This document shows positions 20,912 through 32,706 of a stretch of DNA of 64,000 nucleotides, piece by piece (the first letter of the stretch is position 1; each line of letters starts with the position of its first letter). Source of the DNA: Halomonas nitroreducens. Lineage in GTDB: Bacteria; Pseudomonadota; Gammaproteobacteria; Pseudomonadales; Halomonadaceae. A program made the position numbers and the translations under genes. The DNA is taken from assembly GCF_003966155.1 (NCBI RefSeq), contig NZ_RXNS01000014.1:62001-126000 (forward strand), in the 5' to 3' direction. Under the pieces are notes generated by a model. That model was not told where the DNA came from. It saw only the letters and a list, made by a program, of their open reading frames with translations, and ran no database searches.

Positions 20912-20964
20912 TTGTCAGGCGGCGGGATCTGACGAATACTGTAATTAAATACAGTTCACGGAGG
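20912..20964 (+). promoter_or_regulatory. umuDC promoter with LexA box and RBS
   Basis: A canonical SOS box CTGTAATTAAATACAG (20939-20954) flanked by TA and TT matches the E. coli-type LexA consensus. A possible -35 TTGTCA (20912-20917) and -10 AATACT (20935-20940) are 17 bp apart, so the box would overlap the -10 and start point, the right place for repression. GGAGG at 20960-20964 is the ribosome binding site of umuD. Confidence 0.9.
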
Positions 20965-20969
20965 ATGCC

Positions 20970-21428
20970 ATGGCACCGCCGATGTCCCCCCCGCCGGGCA
21001 CGATATGCCGGGCCGCCCCCCAGCCGGGGGGGCGGTCCCGCCCATTGCTGGGCTGCCGGGTGCGGGCCGGCTTTCCCAGCCCCGCAGACGATCACCTGGA
21101 CGTGGAGATCGACCTGCATGCCCATGTGGTGCGGCGCCCGGCGGCCACCTACTTCGTGCGCGCCGAGGGCGACTCGATGCTCGGCGACGGCATCCACGAC
21201 CGCGATCTGCTGGTCGTGGACCGCAGCCTGGAGCCCCTGCCGGGGCGGGTGGTGATCATCGCCGTGGATGGCGAGCCCACGGTCAAGCGGCTGACCCGGC
21301 GCGCCGGCCGGACCTTCCTGGAAGCCAGCAACCCGCGCTTCGCGCCGATTCCGCTGGAGGGGCGCGAATGCCAGGTGTGGGGCGTGGTGACCCATGTGCT
21401 GCATGCCCTGCCGGGGGCGGCGCCATGA
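20970..21428 (+). CDS. umuD: UmuD-type SOS mutagenesis protein
   Basis: A 152-residue S24-family protein that self-cleaves under RecA control to give UmuD', the partner of the Pol V polymerase UmuC. The cleavage site is Ala33-Gly34 in [13 protein letters not shown]. The Ser69 nucleophile is in [12 protein letters not shown] and the Lys106 base in [11 protein letters not shown], 37 residues apart as in E. coli UmuD. The N-terminal arm is rich in Pro and longer than usual. It is under a LexA box and overlaps umuC by ATGA. Confidence 0.93.
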   Translation: MAPPMSPPPGTICRAAPQPGGRSRPLLGCRVRAGFPSPADDHLDVEIDLHAHVVRRPAATYFVRAEGDSMLGDGIHDRDLLVVDRSLEPLPGRVVIIAVDGEPTVKRLTRRAGRTFLEASNPRFAPIPLEGRECQVWGVVTHVLHALPGAAP

Positions 21429-22699
21429 TCGCCCTGGTTGACAGCAACAACTTCTACGTCAGCTGCGAACGGGTCTTCGACCCGCGCCTGGAAGGGCGGC
21501 CGGTGGGCGTGCTCTCCAACAACGACGGCTGCGTGGTGGCCCGTTCGGAGGAACTCAAGGCGCTGGGCGTGGCCATGGGCGCGCCGATGCACCTGCTGCC
21601 ACCGGCGGTGCGCCGCCAGGCGACGCTGCTCTCCAGCAACTATGCCCTCTACGGCGACATGAGCCGGCGCGTCAACCTGGTGCTCGGCGAGTGCTCCCCG
21701 GACGTGGAGGTGTACTCCATCGACGAGAGCTTCGTCGGCTTCGCGGGCCTCCCGGCGTCGCGACTCGAAGCCCTGGGCCGGCGCTTGCGCGAGACTGTGG
21801 GACGCGACACGGGGATCCCGGTCTGCGTGGGGCTGGCGCCGACCCGGGTGCTGGCCAAGGCGGCCAATCGCGTGGCCAAGACGTCGCCCGAGCTGGGCGG
21901 GGTCTGCCGTCTCGACGCCGAGGCCGCAGCGACCCGCCGGGTGCTGGAGGCGCTGCCGGTGCATGCGCTGTGGGGCGTGGCCCGGCGCACTGCCGAGCGC
22001 CTGGCGCTGATGGACATCCATACCGCCTGGCAGCTCCGCGAGGCCGATCCCAAGCGCATCCGCCGCGCCTTCTCGGTGGTGCTCGAGCGCATCGTCTGGG
22101 AGCTGCGCGGCCGGCCGGCCATCCAGCTGGACGACATGGCCGAGGCACGCCAGCGGATCATGGTCTCACGCTCCTTCGGCCGCCTGACCGGCGAGTGGCG
22201 GGACCTCCAGGAGGCGGTGCGCCAGCACGGTGCCCGGGCCGCCGAGAAACTGCGTCGCCAGGACAGCCTGGCCCGGGTCGTACTGGTGTTCCTGCGCAGT
22301 GATCCGCACCGGCTCGGAGACCGCCAGTACCACAATAGCGTGGTGGTGCCGCTGGCCGGGCCCAGCGACGACAGCCGCGCACTGCTCGAGGCCGCCGGCC
22401 GGGGGCTGGCGGCGATCTTCCTCGAGGGCGTGCGTTACCAGAAGTGCGGCGTGATGCTGATGGACCTGGTGGATGCCGAGCGCCACCAGTTGTCCTTGCT
22501 GGCGTTCCGGGACGAGGCCGCCCGGGGCCGCGATCGGCGCCTGATGACGGCGGTGGACCGGCTCAACCGCGAGATGGGCCGCGATACCGTGCGCTTCGGG
22601 CTGCCGCGCCGGGGGACCGCCTGGGCGCTGCGCTGCGAGCGGCGCACCTCGCGTTATACCACTCGCTGGAACGAGCTGATGCGGGTCAAGGTGCGCTGA
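21425..22699 (+). CDS. umuC: UmuC, translesion DNA polymerase V catalytic subunit
   Basis: A 424-residue Y-family polymerase, the usual length of UmuC (422 in E. coli). Metal-binding acids are Asp6 in [19 protein letters not shown] and Asp100-Glu101 in [11 protein letters not shown]. The helix-hairpin-helix region includes [20 protein letters not shown], and the C-terminus has the little-finger domain and the UmuC-specific tail (KCGVMLMDL, ending [13 protein letters not shown]). Translation is coupled to umuD by an ATGA overlap; expression should be SOS-induced by the LexA box upstream. Confidence 0.95.
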   Translation: MIALVDSNNFYVSCERVFDPRLEGRPVGVLSNNDGCVVARSEELKALGVAMGAPMHLLPPAVRRQATLLSSNYALYGDMSRRVNLVLGECSPDVEVYSIDESFVGFAGLPASRLEALGRRLRETVGRDTGIPVCVGLAPTRVLAKAANRVAKTSPELGGVCRLDAEAAATRRVLEALPVHALWGVARRTAERLALMDIHTAWQLREADPKRIRRAFSVVLERIVWELRGRPAIQLDDMAEARQRIMVSRSFGRLTGEWRDLQEAVRQHGARAAEKLRRQDSLARVVLVFLRSDPHRLGDRQYHNSVVVPLAGPSDDSRALLEAAGRGLAAIFLEGVRYQKCGVMLMDLVDAERHQLSLLAFRDEAARGRDRRLMTAVDRLNREMGRDTVRFGLPRRGTAWALRCERRTSRYTTRWNELMRVKVR

Positions 22700-22857
22700 G
22701 GTGTGCACGCGGAACGATGTGATCGCGAACCCCGCTGCTCTGGAGTTCCACAACAGCAGGCAATTCCTCATGGCAGCAGGGTAGAAAGGCGGGGCGGGCT
22801 AGCGATAGCTTATGTGAAAGTCATATTTTATCCTGAGAAGCGTTACGATACCCCTGT

Positions 22858-23235
22858 TCAACGACAGCCAGAACAATAAATCTCGGTGATGGAGTTTTTC
22901 GAGAAAGTGCATTGAACGGCCATGATTTGGCTGGTGCTGGCAGCGTTGTTGTTGACGGTCACCATGCCTTGTATCCGCTCTCCATGGCGCTGCAGAAGCG
23001 TTTGCGAGCGATCGAAGGTAACGTTCTGATATTGAGTGGTTAATGCCTTGAGGCACCGTTCTTTCTGCACCCACTCCCATGATTGCGCCATGATAATGAC
23101 TGAGAGATACACGACTACGGCACCAAGCCAGGCCAGTGTCCGATATGCACCGGTTAGTTGGTAAGTGTCAGACACTGTTCTGGTGATCAAATAGATGATG
23201 CCCACCGTGCTGACCCAGAATGCGAGAATGAGCAT
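22858..23235 (-). CDS. orphan small membrane protein in a lower-GC patch
   Basis: A 125-residue protein with two hydrophobic segments near the N-terminus (LILAFWVSTVGIIYLITRTV and TLAWLGAVVVYLSVIIMAQS) and a soluble, Cys- and Asn-containing C-terminal half (VNNNAASTSQ, CTFSKNS, CSGC end). I recognise no family. Base composition and codon use are clearly more AT-rich than in the neighbouring genes, and no good Shine-Dalgarno is seen before the ATG. It lies between umuC and a tRNA-Thr gene, with a tetranucleotide microsatellite 50 bp upstream of its start. It may be recently acquired; whether it is expressed is uncertain. Confidence 0.5.
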   Translation of the reverse strand: MLILAFWVSTVGIIYLITRTVSDTYQLTGAYRTLAWLGAVVVYLSVIIMAQSWEWVQKERCLKALTTQYQNVTFDRSQTLLQRHGERIQGMVTVNNNAASTSQIMAVQCTFSKNSITEIYCSGCR

Positions 23236-23282
23236 GTTTGTTATTTTTTATTGCCGGATGTCTGAAGTAGATTAGCATCACT

Positions 23283-23337
<55 letters not shown>

Positions 23338-23471
23338 GTGGTGTTCTGCAGCGTTGGGTCGTCGGCCATGCGGCGTTGCGGACTTGATACAGGGCAGCAA
23401 AGGGCAGGGCTGACCGGTGGCAGGCAGGCCTGATACGGCGGCACGGTGCTGCCTAGCGCCGAAAAAACAAC

Positions 23472-23507
23472 AAACGGCCACCGCTGCTATCAGCTAAGTG
23501 GCCGTTT
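23472..23507 (-). terminator. intrinsic terminator of tRNA-Thr
   Basis: On the minus strand AAACGGCCAC pairs with GTGGCCGTTT around a 16-nt loop, followed by GTTTGTTGTTTTTTC. It lies 14 bp beyond the 3' end of tRNA-Thr and fits a Rho-independent terminator. Confidence 0.8.
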
Positions 23508-23520
23508 TCTATGGTCTTTC

Positions 23521-23596
23521 TGGTGCCGGTGAGAGGAATTGAACCCCCGACCTACGCATTACGAGTGCGTTGCTCTACCGACTGAGCTACACCGGC
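23521..23596 (-). tRNA. tRNA-Thr (anticodon CGT)
   Basis: A 76-nt cloverleaf: acceptor GCCGGTG with CACCGGC, D-arm AGCTCAGTCGGTAGAGC, anticodon stem ACGCA/TGCGT with loop CTCGTAA (anticodon CGT, reading ACG), T-arm GGGGGTTCAATTCCTCT. The CCA end is encoded (23521-23523). Confidence 0.97.
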
Positions 23597-23605
23597 GTGC
23601 CGTGC

Positions 23606-23634
23606 ATCATACGATCGCCACGCCGGTCTGCCAA
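23606..23634 (-). promoter_or_regulatory. sigma-70 promoter of tRNA-Thr
   Basis: TTGGCA (23629-23634) and TATGAT (23606-23611) on the minus strand with a 17-bp spacer, 9 bp before the tRNA 5' end. Both hexamers are near consensus. Confidence 0.75.
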
Positions 23635-23666
23635 GCGCGCCCGGGGCAGGGCCCCGGGCTCAGCAT

Positions 23667-24986
23667 TCAGTAGGCGTAGTCGCGTCCCGCGGCCTTGGCC
23701 CGCTCCCGGGAACTGGGGTTTACCGAGGCGCGGAAGGGCATCTCGCAGACCACGGCATCGACCGGTTGCCCGGGGATGTCGAGGAACTCGTCGGGCAGCC
23801 AGGCCACCAGCACGGTGCCGACCGCCGCCGAGGCCACCGGCACGTAGGCCATGGCGATGTTGGTACCCAGTTCCGGCGAGTACCAGGGCGAGGTGATCCA
23901 GCCGCAGGGCTCGCTCTCGGCATCCGGGCCGACCAGCCAGAAGTCCGGGGCATAGTCCTCGATCGGCCGGCCGCCGAGCTTGAGCCCCACCAGCTGGTGG
24001 GTGAACGGCGGGGTGCCCTGGCTGACCAGCTCGCGGGTCCGCTCCAGGGCGTCGCGGCCGATGTAGTCGGTCTCCTTGGCCTTGGGCACCATGTGGCCCA
24101 GGTTGCACTGGAAGGGATTGGTCTCGTGGTCCAGGTCCTGGCCATAGGAGAGGATGCCGGCGGCGATACGGCGATGGTGGGCCGGGGCGATCACCTTGAG
24201 GCCGTACTTCTCACCCTTGTCGAGGATGGTATTCCAGATGGTCTCGGCGTGCAGCGTGGAGTCGTAGGCGTAGACCTCGTAGCCCTTCTCGCCGGAGAAG
24301 CCGGTCTGGGAGATGAGCACCTCGGCGCCCTCGATGGTGGCGGCCATCAGGCCGTAGTAGGGCACCTCGCGTACCCCCTCGCCCACCAGGTCGGCGATCA
24401 GGTCCTCGGACTTGGGCCCCTGGACCTGCAGCGGCGAGACATCGATCTCGTCGATGCTGACGTCGTAGCGCAGGCCATGGTTGATGCCCTTGAACCAGTA
24501 GGCCAGGTCCGAGTCGCTGATGGTGAACCAGAACTCGTCGGCGGCCACGCGCAGCATCACCGGGTCGTTGAGCACATGGCCCTGCTCGTTGCAGAGCACG
24601 ACATAGCGGCCCATCATCGGCGGCACCCGGGTCACGTCACGGGTGCAGACATAGTTGCAGAAGGCCTCGGCGTCGGGGCCCTTGACGCGGATCGGCCGCT
24701 CGACGGCGACGTTCCACAGGGTCACGTCGTTGACCAGCGCCCGGTATTCCTCCATGGCCCCGCCGTCCTCGGGCCGCACGTAGGCGCGCGGATGGTACAT
24801 GCGGTTGTAGACGGTGGCCTTCCAGCACCCGGCCTCCACCGAGAGGTGCCAGTAGGGGGACTTGCGCACGCGGTTGGAGATCAGCATCTGGATACCGGGA
24901 TCGCCGGTCTGGCGCAGGTTGACCGGTACCAGGCGGTCGCCCTGATCGATGGACTGCTGGAAGTTCACATTGGCTTGCTTGGACAT
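23667..24986 (-). CDS. GcvT/DmdA-like aminomethyltransferase family protein
   Basis: A 439-residue protein of the GcvT superfamily, which moves one-carbon groups to tetrahydrofolate. The segments NRVRKSPYWHLSVEAGCWKA, TVYNRMYHPR, EEYRALVNDVTLWNVAVERP, LNDPVMLRVA, SPLQVQGPKSEDLIADL and AAGILSYGQDLDHETNPF closely follow the layout of DMSP demethylase DmdA and its relatives more than GcvT itself. The C-terminal barrel (about residues 320-430) ends with ITSPWYSPELGTNIAMAYV. It is longer than DmdA (about 370) mainly at the N-terminus. It stands alone, without gcvH/gcvP or folate genes. Substrate: DMSP, a methylated amine or an O-methyl aromatic are candidates; none is shown. Confidence 0.8.
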   Translation of the reverse strand: MSKQANVNFQQSIDQGDRLVPVNLRQTGDPGIQMLISNRVRKSPYWHLSVEAGCWKATVYNRMYHPRAYVRPEDGGAMEEYRALVNDVTLWNVAVERPIRVKGPDAEAFCNYVCTRDVTRVPPMMGRYVVLCNEQGHVLNDPVMLRVAADEFWFTISDSDLAYWFKGINHGLRYDVSIDEIDVSPLQVQGPKSEDLIADLVGEGVREVPYYGLMAATIEGAEVLISQTGFSGEKGYEVYAYDSTLHAETIWNTILDKGEKYGLKVIAPAHHRRIAAGILSYGQDLDHETNPFQCNLGHMVPKAKETDYIGRDALERTRELVSQGTPPFTHQLVGLKLGGRPIEDYAPDFWLVGPDAESEPCGWITSPWYSPELGTNIAMAYVPVASAAVGTVLVAWLPDEFLDIPGQPVDAVVCEMPFRASVNPSSRERAKAAGRDYAY

Positions 24987-25086
24987 GGCTCGGCACTCCT
25001 CGCCCGTTCATATGCCGGAGGGCGGAGTCGAGAGCGGCGAGAGGGCGGTCATGCCGAGACCGTCGCCGAGTCACCCACGACTCTGA

Positions 25087-26613
<1,527 letters not shown>

Positions 26614-26649
26614 CGGCGGTCGTCAAGCTGGGGCCCGCCTCCCGCCGGT

Positions 26650-28113
26650 TCAGCTGTTCGGGGGTACCAGATCGAAGAGGCCGCTCTCGGCCTCCTCGGG
26701 AAGCCGGGCATTGAGCTGGTGGAACTGCTGCTGGCTGCGGTCGACGTAGGCGAGGATCTCGTAATAGCGGCGAATGTTGCGGACATAGATGACCGGTTCG
26801 CCGCCCCGCGCGTAGCCGTGCCGGGTCTTGCTGAACCATTCGCGCTCCTGGAGCAGCGGCAGGGCGTCGCGCACGTCCGCCCAGGCATCGGGGTCGCTGC
26901 CGCGGCTCTCGACGATGCGGCGGGCGTCGTAGAGGTGGCCGAGGCCGACGTTGTAGGCGGCCAGCGCCATGAAAAGCCGGTCCTCCCCGGTGATCGATTC
27001 AGGCAGGCGGTCCTTCAGCTCGCGAAGGTAGCGCGCCCCGCCGTCGATGCTCTGGGCCGGGTCGAGCCGGTTGTCGACGTCCATCTCCGCGGCGGTGGCG
27101 TTGGTCAGCATCATCAGCCCGCGCACACCGGTCGGCGAGGTGGCGCGGGGGCGCCAGTGGGATTCCTGGTAGCCCACCGCGGCGAGCAGCTTCCAGTCGA
27201 AGCCGGCCTCCCGGGCCGCCTGTCGGAACAGCGCGGCGTAGTCGGGCAGGCGCTCGTGGACATGGCCGATGAAGGTGCGGGCGCCGACATACTCCAGGTA
27301 GTTGTCGCGGCCGAAGTAGCGGGTCTCGAGACGCTCGAGCAGGCCGCTGCCCTGGAGCTGGCCGAGGAAGCGGTTGGCCTCGCGGACCAGGCCGAGCCCC
27401 TGGCCGGCGGGAAAGGCCCAGGCCAGGGAGAGCGGCTTGCCGAGCCGGAAGCCGTCCTCCACCTCGGGAAAGAACAGTCGATTGAGGCGGAACTGATGCT
27501 CGAAGACCACGGCAGCGTCCAGGCGGCTGCTGGCCACCTGGCCCAGCAATGCCGCCACTTCCATGTCGGCGGACTCCTTCCAGCCCAGGCGGGGGTGGTC
27601 GGCCTGCAGCTCGCGCATCACCCGGTCGGTCCCGGTGCCGCGCAGGGTGCCGATCTCCAGCCCCACCAGGTCAGCGATGTCCTGGGGCGGCGGCAGGCCG
27701 CGGCGATAGACCAGCAGCGGCTGCAGCGGCATGATCGGCCGGCTGAACAGCAGGCCCGGCTGGGTCGGGTCCAGGGGCAGGGCGGCGGCGCCCAGGTCTC
27801 CCTCCTCGCGCACCGCCTCCAGGACCCCGGCGATGTTGTGGTCGGCGTCCAGCGTCAGGCTGACGCCCAGGTGGTCGGCGAAGCGGCGCATCAGCTCGTA
27901 CTCGAAGCCGGTAGGGCCCTCGCGCCCCTCATAGTAGGTGGTGGGGGTGTTGCGGGTCTGGATGCTCAGGAAGTCCCGCTCGCGGATGGCCTCCAGGTGC
28001 GGCCCCGACGAGCGGTCCGGCGGGTCGGGGACGAGGCCGAGCAGCAGGAGGGCGCACAGGGCCAGGTAGCCACGCCGGTGACGACGGAGGTGAGCGAACG
28101 GGGATGCAGGCAT
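26650..28113 (-). CDS. mltF: membrane-bound lytic murein transglycosylase F
   Basis: A 487-residue periplasmic enzyme cleaving peptidoglycan glycan strands. An N-terminal hydrophobic stretch ([15 protein letters not shown]) serves as signal or anchor. A solute-binding-protein-like domain spans about residues 40-270, and an SLT domain about 285-460 with the catalytic Glu in [13 protein letters not shown] followed by [30 protein letters not shown] is typical of the C-terminal part. It is divergent from purL. Confidence 0.92.
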   Translation of the reverse strand: MPASPFAHLRRHRRGYLALCALLLLGLVPDPPDRSSGPHLEAIRERDFLSIQTRNTPTTYYEGREGPTGFEYELMRRFADHLGVSLTLDADHNIAGVLEAVREEGDLGAAALPLDPTQPGLLFSRPIMPLQPLLVYRRGLPPPQDIADLVGLEIGTLRGTGTDRVMRELQADHPRLGWKESADMEVAALLGQVASSRLDAAVVFEHQFRLNRLFFPEVEDGFRLGKPLSLAWAFPAGQGLGLVREANRFLGQLQGSGLLERLETRYFGRDNYLEYVGARTFIGHVHERLPDYAALFRQAAREAGFDWKLLAAVGYQESHWRPRATSPTGVRGLMMLTNATAAEMDVDNRLDPAQSIDGGARYLRELKDRLPESITGEDRLFMALAAYNVGLGHLYDARRIVESRGSDPDAWADVRDALPLLQEREWFSKTRHGYARGGEPVIYVRNIRRYYEILAYVDRSQQQFHQLNARLPEEAESGLFDLVPPNS

Positions 28114-28270
28114 GGGCGCGATGTGCAGCGACGGGAGGCTCCACCTTACCCAGCCGCTGGTCGGCTGTCATCCACGTCGATTTCTCGCGACCGATGCTTT
28201 CCAGTATCATGTGCGCTCGTTGCCGCCGGCCGCGGCCCCGTCATTCCGCTTGTTTCAGAGGCCCCAGGAT

Positions 28271-31200
28271 ATGCTCGAACTGCGTGGTGCGCCCGCCTTA
28301 TCCGCTTTCCGTCATGCCAAGCTGCTGGCCGCCCTGCGTGCCGCCGTTCCCGAGGTCGAGGCGCTCACTGCCGACTATCTGCACTTCGTCGATCACGAGG
28401 GCGACCTGGCCGGTGAGGACCGGCGCCTGCTCGAGCGGCTGCTGGACTATGGTCCGGCCCGGGATGCGGGTGCCACCCCCGGCGAGGGCCGGCTGTTCCT
28501 GGTGGTGCCCCGTATCGGCACCCAGTCGCCCTGGTCTTCCAAGGCCACCGATATCGCCCACAACTGCGGCCTGACCCAGGTCGCGCGCCTGGAGCGGGGC
28601 ATCGCCTACCGGGTGAGCTTCGCCGGCACCCTCTCCGAGGAAGCCTTCGAGACCGTCACCGCGCTGCTCCACGACCGCATGACCGAGACCGTGCTGTTCG
28701 ACGCCTCGGATGCCGCCCGGCTGTTCGCCCATCACGAGCCGGCACCGCTCGGCCAGGTGGATATCCTCGCCGGCGGTCGCGCCGCCCTGGAGACCGCCAA
28801 CGTCGCGCTGGGCCTGGCCCTGGCCGAGGACGAGATCGACTACCTGTGCGAGGCCTTCCAGGGGCTCGATCGCAATCCCTCGGATGTCGAGCTGATGATG
28901 TTCGCCCAGGCCAATTCCGAGCACTGCCGCCACAAGATCTTCAATGCCGACTGGGTGGTCGACGGCGAGGCCCAGCCCCGCTCGCTGTTCAAGATGATCA
29001 AGAACACCTTCGAGGCCTCGCCGGACGACATCCTCTCCGCCTACAGCGACAACGCCGCGGTGATCCGCGGCAGCCAGGCGGGTCGCTTCTTCGCCGCGCC
29101 GCTGACCGGCGACGCCGCCGAGAAGGCCGTCTACGGCACCCACCGGGAGCCGGTGAACATCCTGATGAAGGTGGAGACCCACAACCACCCCACGGCCATC
29201 GCCCCGCACCCGGGGGCGGCCACCGGGGCCGGCGGCGAGATCCGCGACGAGGGGGCCACCGGTATCGGCGGCAAGCCCAAGGCGGGCCTGACCGGCTTCA
29301 CCGTCTCCAACCTGCGCATTCCCGAGTTCGTCCAGCCCTGGGAGGCCTTCGACTACGGCAAGCCCGAGCGCATCGTCAGCGCCCTGGACATCATGCTGGA
29401 GGGGCCGATCGGCGGTGCCGCCTTCAACAACGAGTTCGGCCGCCCCAACCTGGCCGGCTACTTCCGCAGCTACGAGCAGGAGGCCCTGGGCGGCGAGGGC
29501 ATCGAGCGGCGCGGCTACCACAAGCCGATCATGCTGGCCGGCGGCTACGGCAACATCCGCGAGGAGCACGTCGAGAAGGGCGAGATTCCCGTCGGCGGCA
29601 AGCTGATCGTGATGGGCGGCCCGGCCATGCTGATCGGCCTCGGCGGCGGGGCGGCCTCCTCGATGGCCTCGGGCGCGTCGAGCGCCGACCTCGACTTCGC
29701 CTCGGTGCAACGCGACAACCCCGAGATCGAGCGCCGCGTCCAGGAAGTCATCGACCGCTGCTGGGCGCTGGGGACCCAGAACCCGATCCGCTTCATCCAT
29801 GACGTGGGCGCCGGCGGACTCTCCAATGCCCTGCCGGAGCTGGTCAAGGACGGCGGGCGCGGCGGCCGCTTCGAACTGCGCGAGGTGCCCAACGCCGAGC
29901 CGGGCATGAGCCCGCTGGAGATCTGGTGCAACGAGGCCCAGGAGCGCTACGTGCTCGCCGTGGCCCCCGAGGACCTGGCGACCTTCGATGCCCTCTGCCG
30001 GCGCGAGCGCTGCCCCTATGCGGTGGTCGGCGAGGCCATTGATGCCCACCACCTGGAGGTCCGCGACGGCCACTTCTCGACCAAGCCGGTGGACCTGCCG
30101 ATGAGCGTGCTGTTCGGCAAGCCGCCGAAGATGCAGCGTGAGTTCACCCGCGAGCACCGCGAGCTGCCCGGCGTGATGCTCGACAACCTGGACCTGCGCG
30201 AGGCCATGGACCGGGTGCTGCGCCTGCCCACCGTGGCGTCCAAGAACTTCCTGATCACCATCGGCGACCGCTCGATCACCGGCCAGGTGGCCCGCGACCA
30301 GATGGTCGGCCCCTGGCAGGTGCCGGTGGCCGACGTGGCCGTGACCACGGCGACCTTCGACACCCATGCCGGCGAGGCAATGGCCATGGGCGAGCGGCCC
30401 CCGGTGGCGCTGATCGACCCCGCGGCCAGCGCCCGGCTGGCGGTGGCCGAGACCATCACCAACCTGGCCGCCGCGCCCATCGTCAAGCTCGGCGATATCA
30501 AGCTCTCCGCCAACTGGATGAGCGCGGCCAGTCACCCGGGCGAGAACCAGGCCCTGTACGACGCCGTGCATGCCGTGGGCATGGAGCTGTGCCCGGCACT
30601 GGGCATCGCGGTGCCGGTAGGCAAGGATTCCATGTCCATGCGCACCGCCTGGGAGGAAGACGGCGAGGAGAAGAGCGTCACCGCGCCGCTGTCGCTGGTG
30701 ACCACCGGCTTCGCCCCGGTCACCGATGCCATGCGCACCCTGACCCCGCAGATCAACCTGGAGCAGGACGAGTCCGACCTGATCCTGATCGACCTTGGCG
30801 GCGGCCGCAATCGCCTCGGCGGCTCGGCGCTGGCCCAGGTGTATGGCCAGGTGGGCGACGCCTGCCCGGACCTGGACGACCCGGAGGACCTCAAGGCCTT
30901 CTTCTCGGTGATCCAGGGCCTCAACGCCGACGGCAAGCTGCTGGCCTACCACGACCGCAGCGACGGCGGCCTGCTGGTGACCCTGCTGGAGATGGCCTTC
31001 GCCGCCCATGCCGGCCTGGAGATCAAGCTCGACTGGCTGATCGACGAGCCCACCGAGGCCTTCAACGCCCTGTTCGCCGAGGAGCTGGGGGCGGTCATCC
31101 AGGTCTCGCGGGCGTACACCGAGGAAGTGCTGGCGCAGTTCGCCGCGGCGGGTCTCGAGACCTGTGGCGTGATCGCCCGGCCGCGCTACGACGACCAGGT

Positions 31201-32194
31201 GCGGGTGACCCTGTTCGAGGAGCCGCTGCTCGAGACTACCCGGCTGCTGGCCCAGCGCACCTGGGCGGAGACCAGCTACCGCATGCAGGCGCTGCGCGAC
31301 AACGCCGACTGCGCCAAGAGCGAGTTCGACGGCCTGCTCGACGGCCGCGATCCCGGTCTCTCCGCCCAGCCGACCTTCGACGTCGACGAGGATGTCGCCG
31401 CGCCCTTCGTCAACACCGCCCGGCCCGCGGTGGCGGTGCTGCGCGAGCAGGGCGTCAACGGCCATCTGGAGATGGCCTGGTCCTTCGACCGGGCCGGCTT
31501 CGAGGCCGTCGACGTGCACATGAGCGACATCCTCGAGGGGCGAGTGTCCCTCGAGGATTTCAAGGGCCTGGTGGCCTGTGGCGGCTTCTCCTACGGTGAC
31601 GTCCTGGGCGCCGGCGGCGGCTGGGCCAAGTCGGTGTTGTTCAATGGGCGTGCCCGGGACCAGTTCGCTGACTTCTTCACCCGCGACGACAGCTTCGCCC
31701 TGGGGGTCTGCAACGGCTGCCAGATGCTCGCCCAGCTCAAGGAGCTGATCCCCGGCGCCGAGGCCTGGCCGCGCTTCGTGCGCAACGAGTCGGAGCAGTT
31801 CGAGGCCCGGGTGGCCATGGTGCGGGTCGAGGAGAGCCCCTCGCTTCTGCTCGACGGCATGCAGGGATCGCTGCTGCCGATCGCCGTGGCCCACGGGGAG
31901 GGGCGCGCCGAGTTCCGCGATAGCGCCCATCTGCGCGGCATGCAGAGCGCCAGCCAGGTGGCCCTGCGCTACGTGGACAACTATGGTCAGGTGACCACCC
32001 GCTATCCGGCCAACCCCAACGGCTCGTCGTCGGGGATCACCGGCCTGACCACCCCGGACGGCCGGGTGACCATCATGATGCCGCACCCGGAGCGCGTGGT
32101 GCGGGCGGTGACCAACTCCTGGCGGCCCGCCGAGTGGACCGAGGACGGCGCCTGGATGCGCCTGTTCCGCAACGCCCGGCGCTGGCTGGGCTGA
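28271..32194 (+). CDS. purL: phosphoribosylformylglycinamidine synthase
   Basis: A 1307-residue single-chain FGAM synthase of purine synthesis, the large proteobacterial form (E. coli 1295). It has the N-terminal PurS-like domain, two AIRS-type synthetase halves (for example [19 protein letters not shown] and [20 protein letters not shown]) and a C-terminal glutaminase with the nucleophile Cys in [13 protein letters not shown] (near residue 1148) and the His-Glu of [11 protein letters not shown]. The start was set at [14 protein letters not shown], the first residue of the family pattern. It ends 18 bp before a perfect palindromic hairpin. Confidence 0.97.
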   Translation: MLELRGAPALSAFRHAKLLAALRAAVPEVEALTADYLHFVDHEGDLAGEDRRLLERLLDYGPARDAGATPGEGRLFLVVPRIGTQSPWSSKATDIAHNCGLTQVARLERGIAYRVSFAGTLSEEAFETVTALLHDRMTETVLFDASDAARLFAHHEPAPLGQVDILAGGRAALETANVALGLALAEDEIDYLCEAFQGLDRNPSDVELMMFAQANSEHCRHKIFNADWVVDGEAQPRSLFKMIKNTFEASPDDILSAYSDNAAVIRGSQAGRFFAAPLTGDAAEKAVYGTHREPVNILMKVETHNHPTAIAPHPGAATGAGGEIRDEGATGIGGKPKAGLTGFTVSNLRIPEFVQPWEAFDYGKPERIVSALDIMLEGPIGGAAFNNEFGRPNLAGYFRSYEQEALGGEGIERRGYHKPIMLAGGYGNIREEHVEKGEIPVGGKLIVMGGPAMLIGLGGGAASSMASGASSADLDFASVQRDNPEIERRVQEVIDRCWALGTQNPIRFIHDVGAGGLSNALPELVKDGGRGGRFELREVPNAEPGMSPLEIWCNEAQERYVLAVAPEDLATFDALCRRERCPYAVVGEAIDAHHLEVRDGHFSTKPVDLPMSVLFGKPPKMQREFTREHRELPGVMLDNLDLREAMDRVLRLPTVASKNFLITIGDRSITGQVARDQMVGPWQVPVADVAVTTATFDTHAGEAMAMGERPPVALIDPAASARLAVAETITNLAAAPIVKLGDIKLSANWMSAASHPGENQALYDAVHAVGMELCPALGIAVPVGKDSMSMRTAWEEDGEEKSVTAPLSLVTTGFAPVTDAMRTLTPQINLEQDESDLILIDLGGGRNRLGGSALAQVYGQVGDACPDLDDPEDLKAFFSVIQGLNADGKLLAYHDRSDGGLLVTLLEMAFAAHAGLEIKLDWLIDEPTEAFNALFAEELGAVIQVSRAYTEEVLAQFAAAGLETCGVIARPRYDDQVRVTLFEEPLLETTRLLAQRTWAETSYRMQALRDNADCAKSEFDGLLDGRDPGLSAQPTFDVDEDVAAPFVNTARPAVAVLREQGVNGHLEMAWSFDRAGFEAVDVHMSDILEGRVSLEDFKGLVACGGFSYGDVLGAGGGWAKSVLFNGRARDQFADFFTRDDSFALGVCNGCQMLAQLKELIPGAEAWPRFVRNESEQFEARVAMVRVEESPSLLLDGMQGSLLPIAVAHGEGRAEFRDSAHLRGMQSASQVALRYVDNYGQVTTRYPANPNGSSSGITGLTTPDGRVTIMMPHPERVVRAVTNSWRPAEWTEDGAWMRLFRNARRWLG

Positions 32195-32211
32195 TCCTCC
32201 GCGACAGGTGA

Positions 32212-32249
32212 AACGTCTACGCCCGGGCCATGGCCCGGGCGTAGACGTT
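32212..32249. terminator. 38-bp perfect palindrome between convergent genes
   Basis: The 19-bp sequence AACGTCTACGCCCGGGCCA is followed directly by its exact reverse complement. It lies between purL (plus) and the zinc-ribbon gene (minus), so a bidirectional terminator is the natural reading, although no T-run follows on either side. Confidence 0.65.
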
Positions 32250-32263
32250 GCGAGGCCGGTGCG

Positions 32264-32482
32264 TCAGCGTTGGGTGGTGTCGTCGTCGGTGGTTTCCTCG
32301 CGCTTGAGCTGGGCCTCCAGGTCGTCGAGGAGGTGGCGGAACTGCGCCTGGAAGTAGTCGAAGCGGCCGAAGTCGTGGCCGCAGCCATCGCAGTAGACGT
32401 GATACTGATCATGGCGCCCCGGCGGGAACCGCTTCACGCGGCTGCCGCACTTGGGGCATTCGGGGCGAGTCTTGAGTTTCAT
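32264..32482 (-). CDS. small zinc-ribbon protein
   Basis: A 72-residue protein with one four-Cys zinc ribbon: PECPKCGSRVKRFP then YCDGCGHDFGRFDY, followed by an acidic/charged helix ending EETTDDDTTQR. It looks like a small nucleic-acid or protein-interaction module. AGGAGAG precedes the start MKLKTRPECPKCG. I do not recognise a named family. It is divergent from the UreI/AmiS gene and convergent with purL. Confidence 0.75.
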   Translation of the reverse strand: MKLKTRPECPKCGSRVKRFPPGRHDQYHVYCDGCGHDFGRFDYFQAQFRHLLDDLEAQLKREETTDDDTTQR

Positions 32483-32598
32483 GTGCGCCTCTCCTGTTTC
32501 AGCGATGGACGACCGAGTCATCCTTGTGTCTCTTCTAGGTATCATGGCTGCGGATACCAAGGTCAAGGGTGCGTCCTGAACGCTGACGTCACGATAAT

Positions 32599-32621
32599 AA
32601 AATGGAAGATATTTCCATTTT
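32599..32621. promoter_or_regulatory. AAAATGGAA/TTCCATTTT dyad, candidate operator
   Basis: A 9-bp perfect inverted repeat with a 5-bp spacer, in an AT-rich island of the intergenic region between the divergent zinc-ribbon and UreI/AmiS genes, about 90 bp before the latter. A run of six T follows on the plus strand, so a weak terminator or attenuator is the alternative. Confidence 0.4.
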
Positions 32622-32706
32622 TTCTTGCCTGTTGGCCCAGGGGCCTCTACAACAGCGCTTCGTGGTGCCGGCATGGGGCCGGGCGCCCGTGACGGAGCCT
32701 GAGGAC

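Noticed and set aside
28298-32086. A 1262-residue open frame antisense to purL
   Set aside because: High-GC coding DNA commonly leaves the complementary frame open. The translation has His/Gln/Gly-rich low complexity and no family.
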